Positions 23,401 to 30,386 of a stretch of DNA of 30,386 nt are shown here, piece after piece. Each line of letters opens with the position of its first letter. Within the stretch, counting starts at the first letter, position 1. The position numbers and the translations under genes were made by a program. The stretch comes from Sphacelaria rigidula (Eukaryota > Phaeophyceae > Sphacelariales): NCBI GenBank assembly GCA_964200075.2, contig CAXNAA020000063.1, positions 1 through 30,386 on the forward strand. The letters are read 5' to 3'. Below the pieces are notes generated by a model, which ran no database searches, was not told the DNA's origin, and saw only the letters and a program-made list of their open reading frames with translations.

Positions 23401-26400
23401 CACAAAATGGTGAAACGATCAATTGCTTTCTCTACGAATAGCGGTGCGTTCGCCCCACGTACAGAACGAGGCATTCCATTCATCCAACGCTAAAATCAGA
23501 ATATTCGATTGATGAATGATTTATTTCCTACACAAGTACGGATCTCACCGGGTCATCACTCTGCTCCGAGGAGCTCGACTCCATGGCTTGATGCGCCATG
23601 TAAACTGGCAAGAACGCATCGGGATGTTCGGGGTGACTGGCAGGAACCCCACCGTAAGCCAAAAGAGCGTACGGCCCGCTAGCGGAGGCGTTGCGTGTGG
23701 GGTAGCGCGGCGACTCAGTCCCAAAGTAGTCAGTGGGGATAATGTCGTCCGCACGCAGGACATCTTCGCCTCTTGTCTGAGGAATGGGCGTTGATGTCCA
23801 TGAAAGTCAGAAGAACAACAACCGAAGCAAGACGCAAAAATGGGCGACAGTGAACAACGGTTTGCTCTGAGACAGCAGCGAACACTTTTGGCAGAATATA
23901 AAAGCAAGTGAACGATCTTCTGGTGCATTCGTCAGTTCCACGTAGTGTCCATGCCCCCAAATACCCCACAAAATAATGTACACATACTCACCCAACTATC
24001 CACCGGGCTGGGAGCTGGCATTGCTGCTACGGGGGACAAACTCGCGCCCAAAGGGTTGATTCGACGCGGACTTCAAGTCTAGCGCCTACAGCCACCACTG
24101 AGGACAGCAGAGGGGTGAGCTTAGGTAAATGGGTTAGGGTTAGGGTTAGGGTTAGGGTTAGGGTTAGCCTACAGCCACCACTGAGGACAGCAGAGGGGCA
24201 AGCTTAGGTAAATGGGTCAAACATCACGCTTCAAAATTACCAAACAAAAAACAGGCGGAAGCTGAAAATGAAGCACCACACGTATAATCCCATGCGGTAC
24301 ACTGCTCACCCTCAGCGGTGGGGGCAAAAATATGGGCTGTAGAGTGGGCACCGAATTGAAGTCTCCGCACAACACCAGATTCGTCGTCGGTCGCCCGTCG
24401 TCGCCTTGCTTGTCTGGCGATGTCACCGCGCATTCTTCATGAAACCGTTCAATGGCATCGAAAAGCAACTTGCACTGCGCAGTCTTCAGGTCTGGTCTGG
24501 ATGGGTGGAACCACAGATGACAGCATACCAGTGTGATGGACCGCCCCGGTTCCTCGGCGGATTCCTCGGTGGGTTCCTCGGTGAGTTCCGCTGTGGGTTC
24601 CTCGGTTGGTTCCTTGGTTGGTTCCTCGGCGGGTTCCTCGGCGGGTTCCTCAGCGGATTCATCTGCGGATTCCTCCGCGGATTCCTCGGTGGGCTCCGCG
24701 GCGGTTTCTTCGGCAAGCTCTTCGGTGTGAGACGCCGACTCTGTCTCCGTATCTACCGAAACTGTCACGTTTCCGGTCTTTGCCTCTGGTGGATCATCTC
24801 GAAGTTGTAACCTCAGCATAACTGCCGCATCTGGCTTCGTTTTAAGGTCATACTCCAACTGGGACGGTACCGGGGGCTGGTCACTATTGTGATGATGCTG
24901 TAGTTGTCGAAGGTGCTCTAGCTCATCAGGCAAGTAAACTCGCTTCTCGGCCAGCTTCTTGAAGACTTTCTCGCTGTAGAAAATGGCTACACCTAGGCAC
25001 TTCCGGCGGCGGGGCATTCGCCTTCGAGGATTGCGATCGATGGGTGCGGTGAAAAAACAAAAAGGGATACGGCGAGTGACTACGCACACCGCAGAATATG
25101 TAATTCGCTTGGCGTCTGACATGCACGTCACGATAGAGGGGGGCAGGCTGTCGCATACTTCTCACACCCGCGGTAGGAGAGAAGACGTAAGACACATCTT
25201 CACACTGAGTTGATGATGCGCGCCCCCTTGTCTAACAAGGCAATGCTGTTCATAATCAACGGTCCCCCAAAAGGCGGTGCCGTCAAGATTAATGCAGCAA
25301 ACTCCTGGATCGATTCATTTGTTGATTGTCACGCAATAATTGATCTGCTACCGATAAACGCGTGGTTCAAAAGTAGACTATCCCAGCCACGATCATATTG
25401 CCTGGACACCATTGCGTTGACGTTCAACGCAGAAATCTCTCGCGCTACTTCTTCACTTGACACAAAAAAATGGATGCACGTAATCTTGGGACAATGGACG
25501 ACCGGTTACAAATGGTTTGCCGAGGACACATCCACACTGCGAACGAAATGATGCGAGAGACATTCGGCATTCTCACAAGTGCAACGACATCAACGTGTGC
25601 ATGGTTTTTAACACAGTGAAGCTCCTATCCAACATCGTACAGTGGCATGTGCTGACTTCTAACGAGAAAAATAGGCTGTTAGATACAATACTACAATAAC
25701 GTGGGACGTGTATACAAGCGATGTTACATATGTCTTACATGCAACTTAGTGTAGCACCAGCATTGGAGAGCTTGGCTTCGTCGCCACGTGCGGCGAAACC
25801 GACATGCATATCATGTTCATTCTGGTGAGCCTTCAGATCGCATCTTCGATGCCCAAGCAACCCGCAGAACATTAACGATATCGCTGGTCACACAGCACCT
25901 ACCGAGGCAAGTCTACTTTCTCTGCACATGTAGAAGCATTCCCACCAATACAAAAATCACAGCGTGAGGTACCGTTGCTGGGAAATGAAACAGCTTGAGC
26001 ACAGCGGAAACGATGACCAGCATGTATTGCACGGTTGTTTGAGGCTATGGATATAATATTGGGTTCGAAAAATGACTGCTAGCAAATCCTGCCTGTGCGT
26101 GCAATGCAAGTATACCTTGGGCAGTAGAGCGTGAGCGCGTTTTTGACATCGCACTGAAAATGTCAGATTCGAAAATGTCCGCGGGCTTTCACGAGGAGTG
26201 CATATCCTGCACCATCTGCTGGGGCAATATCGATTCTGCTTGTACGCTGTCGTCGGTTCAACAGGTCGACTCACTTCAGCTCTCAAAATATTCTTCAAGT
26301 AAATATTGACCATCCTTTGTTCCAAAAAGATCACCCACATCTTCCTGGCTTGCCGTTCACCACGTCGGGAGCGAAGAGGTTTCGTGCGGTAGCCGGTTGT

Positions 26401-28779
26401 GTGACCCCCTTTAGGTCCAAAGCTGTTGTTATTTCGCCCAGGATACGTCATGTTCTCTTCGACTTTTTGGTGTTGGGCTCTTGTGTTGGGTTTGTGTCCG
26501 AGAATATTGAGCGGGCCGCCACCACAAAAGCACCCGTGCCTCATTCAGAGTCATCATGCTGCAACAGTACGGTATATGACTACGGCCGGAGCCCTCGAAA
26601 CATATTCGGTCGTTCTGAAGTCCCATATCTGACGTATTCATATTTGAGTTCCACCGATATCAATACAAGACCCTCACATCGAATATGAATGCAAGCATTG
26701 GCATGCCCAAGACAGGACATGACGGCAGCTTTGCTTCATATAGGGTTGGTTCATGCGTGTGCGAAATGCCGGCGAGTTGGGTATGAATAAAGCAGCAGTG
26801 TGACCGCACTACATGGAAGGGCTACCGTGATGATTTCCGTGATTCATAACGGACGTACAGAGACAACATACAGAGACAAGAAAGGAAAGCCTAAATATTA
26901 TTATGTCCGCACAGAGGCTTGCACAGTATGTTAAAAAGGCCACCCGTAAAAGAGGCGAAGACGGTGTTCGCACGTGACTGACTCTACCATGTCTTACGCC
27001 ATACTGCCACGCATTCTATAGTGCGTTCGCGTGGCAACGTGATCTCACTTGTAAAGAGGATCAAGTTCCTGGTACCGGTGGCCGTTCTTAGGCTGGTAAA
27101 GGTGGCACTCCAGCCCTAGTTCCTTCATGAACGGTATCCAGGTGTCTCCGAGCGTCCTCGGTGTGACCTCCTGCGTGGAGCATAACATGTACTTCAGATT
27201 TACACCCATCACACCAAACTCTATCGTTCACGCGGCAGTTTCCCAGATGTTGAGTAGGGGTCACGTGTGCGTCTTCGATAAATGGTACGTTATCAAGATT
27301 GGCACCCGAGCGTCTCAAAGGTGTCTTCGGCGCGACTTCCGTGTGTCAACACCAAGCGTTCTTGAAACCACAGTAAACCCCAATCTTAGGCAAATCCCAT
27401 TGGTCAGAATTGAGTACATACACAACCACACACATGTTTCGGCGCCGTTTGACAGTGATTGGGATTGGCACTCCCAACGCCTGAATTCAACAGTGGGAGC
27501 CCCGTCACATGGCCGTAGGCTACCACCCCGACAATTGCCATGGTGGGATCCCGCACTCTTTCACTAGCACCGTGGACGTCCTTGAACCAAATATAGCGAG
27601 TGAGGACTGTGACAATCGTTTTTGACCACGCGATGATGAGGAAACGCACTTTGGGGGTCTGCACTATAGTGGGATCCCTACTGTATGAACACTTGCAACG
27701 CTACTTATTCACCATACGAGCAAAACCGGGTGGGCACCACGTGCACGTTGTTAACTGAACTGCAAACGTCGACCTACTTTTACCGGACACATCATTGTCA
27801 TCTACATTCGTACAGTAGCAGCCTACTTTGAGGAAACCCCTGTTATGGCGTGACGATAGAAAATCATGCTTATCTCGTCCCAACCATCAAGAATCTTATA
27901 GATACAGCCGCGGACCCGATATAGTGCCGCCTAGTCCGCGGCGAAAATATCGGTACTCTAGCCGTGTGGCATGATACCGAACGGCATTATATCGATTCCA
28001 CCGCTGTAGTTGCATACATAGGGGTAACGTATATCTCCGAACCGGCACCATACTGCCTCTGCAGGCAGCATCTGCATAAGCCGCTGGAGCAACGCATTGC
28101 TGATCGATACCTACAAGGTGATCTGACCATTTCATGTCATTCGTCCAAGGCTGAGTGGGGTGGCGTCCACGCAACTCCGCGACTCAGAGGATCTTACTTT
28201 TTTCTCGGTTTTCGAGCCAACTCAACTTTTCTTACTCACGGTCGAACCCTGTCGACCCGTCCGGACGTCGTGCACCCGTACTCCGAGTGCGATCATGGAC
28301 TCGAGATGAGTTCAGAGGTTTTGGCTTCATTTCGTAGGGCAATTTCTTGGATTCAGACTACCCCCCCCCTCCCTGTTGGGCAAAAGTGAACAGTGAACGT
28401 GCGGTGCAAATTTATCAGGCACGCTACTTCATAAATATATGAAAAATCATGGAGATCCGAGAGTCCAGGCCAATTATTGAGGCCGGATCCATTGTATTCA
28501 GCGCCATTGATTTTCTAGGCCGGAGCCTCTGCTTTTTGCGAAACCGAGTCTCGGCTGTGCCAGTTGGGATTTGTTTTCAGCGCGGGCCGCTTCCTGTACA
28601 GCACGATGCGCTTCGACGCTACCCGTAGAGTACAACGCGCTGTGACGCACGGCCGTTCCCCCTGCTACAGCGCATGCACTCACCTGAAGACACACGGCCT
28701 GGAGACCCCCCCCCGGTGCCTCATGATACTCCCGAATTTCCTCCTTCAGGACCAAGCTCCTTTCGCTCCACCGTCGCAA
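17098..28779 (-). CDS. EEP-superfamily nuclease (CCR4/Angel/PDE12-like), multi-exon, 5' end unresolved
   Basis: Supported exons in transcription order: 28779-28684, 27170-27049, 25021-24310, 23776-23549, a tentative one at about 21804-21677, and 17488-17098 with the stop. Family landmarks occur in the expected order: RRWSERSLVLKEEI, CLQ|EV (metal-binding Glu), CLGVAIFYSEKVF, HLWFHP, LVLCGDFNS (catalytic Asp and Asn), SGPYALLAYGGVPASHPEH, SGVIDHVF, and GSDHLALGVEL (catalytic Asp-His). The first four exons join in phase (0-0, 2-2, 0-0). EEP enzymes of this group remove poly(A) tails or cleave 2'-5' oligoadenylate; the sequence cannot decide which. Missing are the first exon(s), with the TYNxLA-type strand, and the SAY/FTNYT segment before the last exon. 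Two acidic or low-complexity insertions enlarge the domain. All catalytic residues seen are intact, so the gene is probably functional. Confidence 0.86.
20921..20955 (+). repeat. GATT microsatellite
   Basis: About nine imperfect GATT units, four of them exact at the start, with GCTT, GACT and GATG variants later. Confidence 0.9.
21202..21280 (+). repeat. Dispersed repeat family, diverged copy
   Basis: CGTACTCACGATTGTGCGTG, then CCGTAGTCATAGGACCATTG, then ATCTCGCATCTCTGCAAAGC aligns with 22226-22300 with scattered substitutions. It lacks the GACCAGGCTCG end. Confidence 0.75.
21677..21804 (-). CDS. Tentative exon of the EEP nuclease gene (LKPSLRLKL)
   Basis: On the - strand an open frame contains GEGNARLKPSLRLKL, resembling the LxHPLKLxSAY stretch before the last part of EEP deadenylases. 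It ends at TTGAG|GCAAGT, the consensus of a GC-AG intron, in phase 2, which fits the phase-2 start of the last exon. The start is unclear: GTGAAG before 21804 gives phase 0, matching the upstream exon, while the much stronger acceptor CGATTTTTCAG before 21725 gives phase 1, which does not. Similarity is weak, and direct joining to the last exon would skip the usual SAY...FTNYT segment. Confidence 0.28.
22226..22325 (+). repeat. Dispersed repeat family, copy with both termini
   Basis: Begins TGTACTCATGATCTTGCATG, matching the complement of the foldback element's right end, then ATTGACCTCGCATCCCTACA and GCCGGACCAGGCTCG, matching the complement of the foldback loop and inner arm. It lacks the roughly 240-bp arm segment that separates these parts in the foldback element. 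Confidence 0.82.
23116..23128 (-). repeat. Short telomere-like tract
   Basis: GCCCTAACCCTAA is two CCCTAA units inside the intron region of the EEP gene. It is too short to exclude chance. Confidence 0.35.
23549..23776 (-). CDS. EEP nuclease, exon with SGPYALLAYGGVPASHPEH
   Basis: The exon has 76 codons, phase 0 to 0. It begins TRGEDVLRADDIIPTDYFG, then carries SGPYALLAYGGVPASHPEHP, which matches the segment after GDFNS in CCR4/Angel proteins (SxxYxLLxxGxVPxxHPxH), and ends with a Ser- and Glu-rich stretch at DDP. The acceptor is CCCATTCCTCAG and the donor is CCCG|GTGAGA. The upstream donor is also phase 0, so the exon joins the GDFNS exon in frame. No methionine opens this frame, so simple ORF calling misses it. 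Confidence 0.86.
23777..24309 (-). other. Intron of the EEP nuclease gene carrying a telomeric insertion (533 bp)
   Basis: Runs from GTGAGC to CATTCCTCAG on the - strand, phase 0 both sides. It contains the interstitial telomeric tract at 24131-24166 and its two 51-bp flanking copies. Confidence 0.8.
24084..24217 (+). repeat. Interstitial telomeric repeat flanked by a 51-bp direct duplication
   Basis: Bases 24131-24166 are six exact GGGTTA units. Bases 24084-24134 and 24167-24217 are copies of the same 51-bp sequence (start GCCTACAGCCACCACTGAGG, end TTAGGTAAATGGGT), differing at two adjacent positions (TG against CA). The telomeric tract fills the space between them exactly, overlapping the left copy only in GGGT. 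Confidence 0.95.
24310..25021 (-). CDS. EEP nuclease, large exon with HLWFHP, GDFNS and acidic repeats
   Basis: One base plus 237 codons. The order is RMPRRRKCLGVAIFYSEKVF (family: xGCAIFY), a linker, YDLKTKPDAAVMLRLQL (core beta strand), an acidic insertion of about 75 residues, RSITLVCCHLWFHP (family: xxVxNTHLxWHP), a helix DAIERF, and NLVLCGDFNSVP with the catalytic Asp and Asn. The insertion is built from 15 units of a 12-bp repeat (24548-24727) encoding EEPT/EEPA/EESA-like tetrapeptides. The Asn-Thr of the usual NTHL is Cys-Cys here, while the His is kept. The donor is TGAGG|GTGAGC, phase 0. The residues just before it (LQPIFLPPPLR) do not match the family, so the exact exon end is less certain than the frame. 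Confidence 0.87.
24548..24727 (-). repeat. 12-bp coding minisatellite, 15 units, acidic tetrapeptide repeat
   Basis: On the + strand the units read GGTTCCTCGGCG with variants at the first, second, tenth and last positions; 15 units fill 180 bp without a frame break. On the coding - strand they give Glu-Glu-Pro/Ser-Thr/Ala tetrapeptides. A + strand frame over the same bases gives a Phe-Leu-Gly repeat that is only the complement. Confidence 0.92.
25022..27048 (-). other. Intron of the EEP nuclease gene (2027 bp)
   Basis: Begins GTGAGA and ends CCTCGAAG preceded by a T-rich tract (TTTTTGTTTTTTCACC). Two open frames inside it (- strand 25957-26544 and + strand 25210-25551) are long enough to notice, but I recognise no family in either. 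Confidence 0.75.
27049..27170 (-). CDS. EEP nuclease, exon beginning with the metal-binding Glu
   Basis: The exon has 40 codons plus two bases. It starts EVTPRTLGDTWIPFMKELGL and continues to ECHLYQPKNGHRYQELDPLY. This matches the EEP pattern QEVxxxxxxxxWxPxxxxLGxEGVYxxKxG. Acceptor CTCCACGCAG, donor TACAA|GTGAGA, leaving AA that is completed to AAG (Lys) by the first base of the next exon. The + strand frame over the same bases is a shadow. Confidence 0.87.
27171..28683 (-). other. Intron of the EEP nuclease gene (1513 bp)
   Basis: Runs from GTGAGT to ACGCAG on the - strand. It contains a cluster of nested inverted repeats at 27907-27994. Open frames on the + strand here (27127-27567 and 27964-28389) show no family motif. 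Confidence 0.8.
27907..27994. repeat. Nested inverted repeats within intron
   Basis: GCCGCGGAC (27907-27915) pairs perfectly with GTCCGCGGC (27934-27942). CGATATAGTGCCG (27917-27929) pairs at 12 of 13 positions with CGGCATTATATCG (27982-27994). The two pairings interleave, so they cannot all form at once in a simple hairpin. Confidence 0.75.
28684..28779 (-). CDS. EEP nuclease, exon with RRWSERSLVLKEEI and CLQ
   Basis: The exon has 32 codons, phase 0 to phase 0. It begins LRRWSERSLVLKEEIREY, the helix that in CCR4/Angel proteins reads roughly LxWxxRxxxLLxEI, and ends AVCLQ. The acceptor is TTGACCCGCAG and the donor is CTTCAG|GTGAGT, the full consensus. The next exon starts with GAG GTC, so splicing makes CLQEV, whose Glu coordinates the catalytic metal. 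A Gly-Gly-Gly run (from a G9 tract) sits in the middle. Confidence 0.87.
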
Positions 28780-30143
28780 CTGCGGGTCAACACGTGTGAA
28801 ACAAATGCCCAAGAGTCTTGCATGCACGGCCGAACATCCTAGGTATCTAGGTCACGGGACAACACAGAGGTGCACACCCCTACAACAACACGATCGAGTA
28901 AAAAAGCGTAAAAGCGCGTGAAAACATCAAGTTACACAGAGATGACATTCACATGGCGCAGACTTGCCACAACTCTCGCATCACTCCTTGTTTCAAAAAC
29001 GTGAAATAAACTGTACGAAGACTGAGGATTTTGGCCCCTCATCGACGTTGTGCGCACGAGAGATAGACCTCCAAGCGTAACATTACAACCGGAAAAGACG
29101 ATCGTATATTCTCTGTCGCAGAGGATTCGGTCACACTTTAGCGGGTTCTCGCGCCCACGCAGCTTCATTGTGGGCGAAATTACGATTCGGTGCGCCAATC
29201 TTCACGAACTACCTTGAGCCAGGGGAAAACAAACAAACCTTGGGGCATCTCGTTTTTTGATAACGAAAAACTATGAACGTCACCCAGATTCAACTTGAGT
29301 GCACTGAAGCTCTCTACAGCGTAAGGGACCCGTCCCAGGCAGTGAGGCCTATCATTCCAAGGTGAACGGCGGTTCCGAAGGACAAAACGTCTCTGGTTTT
29401 TCATCTTCTCATCCTTTCGCAGAAAATCAGATACAAGTGAAGAAGATATAAGCAACCCTTGAATGCCGCTGCTTACTAGGTATCTAGTTGCCTTTGACGA
29501 ATAAAACTTCCGCTTTAGGGTTAGAGTCAGCGATGTTGGGGCACTGTATCCTAGACACACATCCATCTACTATAGGATGTAGAGATCCATTGATTGCCGC
29601 TGCCCGTCGACGGTCTATGTCACACACCAGCAGCCAGTGAGGGCGAAAGAGTGCATGGTGAAATCCCAAAGTATGCCTTTTTATTGGCGTCATCTGGTTC
29701 CAGTCGTTGAGAATGTGACGGTGTCAGTAACGAACATACATTGACTACTAGGGCGACGACGCAATGCGGAAGTGTTGATAAGTGTTGATCCAGCTTGCGA
29801 TACTAAAATATCATAAATATATCGCGACAGAGATAAGTTGCCATCTCGAAACTTCAAAGGGGTCTCGAGGAAGGGAGCACCAACTGAGATTATTTTTCAC
29901 ACCATGCTCAACAGTGGAGAGCGACTGTGTCGTGTGTACACAAAACTCAACTTCACGCGCAATAAGGGCAAGGGACCGCGGAACCCCTCTCGCGATAAAA
30001 GTAGGGCAAGCACCGCAGAAGGAAAGTGGAGAACAAAACTAAAATACGAAAGGAAGAAACGCCTTTGTTGGTCTCCTTCCTGTGTGTCTCCGGCTGAATC
30101 GCCCACAAATACCGGAAGGTGTAGACGGGCCGTCCAGAATAGG

Positions 30144-30173
30144 GACGACGACGACAACACACACACACACACA
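30144..30173 (+). repeat. Compound GAC and CA microsatellite
   Basis: Four GAC units are followed by about eight CA units. Frames through it give Asp or Thr-His runs that are artefacts of the repeat. Confidence 0.9.
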
Positions 30174-30206
30174 TGCACCTGAACAGGGGCTAACTATTCC
30201 GTGTTG

Positions 30207-30350
30207 CTTGTTTCTTGCTTCCTCTTCTTCATTTCTTCTTCCATTTTCATTTTCATTTTTTCTCACCTCGTCAAGTTTTTCATCAAGAGTTGTTGTTGGT
30301 ATTGTCATTTCCTTTCCCTTTCCCTTCCCCTCCTTCTCTTTTTTTTTTCT
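30207..30350 (+). repeat. Polypyrimidine (C+T-rich) tract
   Basis: Long runs such as CTTCCTCTTCTTCATTTCTT and TCCTTTCCCTTTCCCTTCCC dominate. The complement gives Lys- and Glu-rich frames that should not be taken as coding. Confidence 0.75.
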
Positions 30351-30386
30351 GTGTTGCTTGTCTCTGGTTCTGATTTCGCCCAATCC

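Larger units (their letters stand above)
17489..23548 (-). other. Introns of the EEP nuclease gene, with unresolved exon(s)
   Basis: About 6 kb between the SGPY exon and the last exon. Apart from the tentative exon it holds two dispersed-repeat copies, a GATT microsatellite (20921-20955), a motif-rich stretch at 19580-20820 and short frames without family motifs. At least one exon coding for the SAY and FTNYT-like segment should be here, but I could not find it by scanning the - strand for those patterns. Confidence 0.55.
28780..30386. other. Upstream part of the EEP gene or intergenic DNA; no exon recognised
   Basis: The first coding exon(s) of the EEP gene should lie here or beyond the window. 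No convincing TYNxLAD-type sequence was found. The stretch includes a GAC/CA microsatellite (30144-30173) and a long C+T-rich tract on the + strand (about 30207-30350), which could lie in a promoter or 5' UTR but is not diagnostic. Confidence 0.45.

Noticed and set aside
24486-24716. - strand frame with Asn-Pro-Pro-Arg repeats
   Set aside because: Another frame of the same 12-bp repeat; no family sequence on either side.
24406-24810. + strand frame with Phe-Leu-Gly repeats
   Set aside because: It is the complement of the acidic minisatellite in the nuclease exon; the - strand frame has the EEP motifs on both sides.
25210-25551. + strand 113-codon frame
   Set aside because: Protein-like composition, but no recognised motif, and it lies in a nuclease intron on the opposite strand; kept only as a low-level possibility.
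29484-29693. - strand PNIADSNPKAEVLF as a possible first EEP strand (family: YNxLADS)
   Set aside because: Similarity is short, the hydrophobic strand before it is absent, and no donor in the right phase follows.
30039-30383. - strand Lys/Glu-rich frame
   Set aside because: Product of the polypyrimidine tract and CA/GAC microsatellite on the other strand.
1-30386. CRISPR array, phage or prokaryotic operon
   Set aside because: No regularly spaced repeats, no ribosome-binding-site-led gene clusters; splice sites and a LINE show eukaryotic DNA.

Overview
This window looks like intron-rich nuclear DNA from a stramenopile, most likely a brown alga (Ectocarpus-like). The basis is the type of non-LTR reverse transcriptase at the left end (resembles, from memory, elements common in brown algal genomes), a TTAGGG-type telomeric tract, short exons separated by 0.5-2 kb introns with strong GTGAGT/GTATGT donors, and many dispersed repeats. 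The organism is an inference. Most long open frames in the window are chance; the real coding information sits in small exons recognised by family motifs and checked by reading-frame phase.

Layout from left to right. Bases 1-2858 hold a decayed LINE-type retrotransposon on the + strand (APE-like endonuclease, then reverse transcriptase with YADD), broken by at least six in-frame stops and several frameshifts. Bases 2859-11007 are repeat-rich with no gene I can support; they include a 545-bp foldback element (6223-6767), a related fragment at 6007-6037, a diverged direct repeat (9975-10123 and 10376-10521) and a degenerate telomeric tract. From about 11008 to 14917 on the + strand lies the 3' half of a gene for an EDR2 C-terminal (DUF1336) domain protein, in three phase-compatible exons ending at a stop codon. 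Its upstream exons were not found.

After a 2.2-kb gap, 17098 to at least 28779 on the - strand holds a gene of the endonuclease/exonuclease/phosphatase (EEP) superfamily, closest to the CCR4/Angel/PDE12 group of poly(A) deadenylases and 2'-phosphodiesterases. Five exons are well supported, one more is tentative, the first exon(s) were not found, and at least one exon before the last is unresolved. All catalytic landmarks appear in order: CLQ|EV (created across a splice junction), HLWFHP, GDFNS, SGPY..LL....P..HPEH, SGVID and GSDHLALG. An acidic 12-bp minisatellite is translated inside the catalytic domain, and one intron carries an interstitial telomeric tract flanked by a 51-bp duplication.

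The two genes are convergent. One would act on RNA 3' ends or 2'-5' linkages, the other probably binds lipid at membranes; nothing here shows that they work together. No RNA gene, CRISPR array, viral gene or toxin gene was found. I see no new multi-gene system; the most interesting items are the split nuclease gene, its translated minisatellite, the telomeric insertion and the foldback repeat family.
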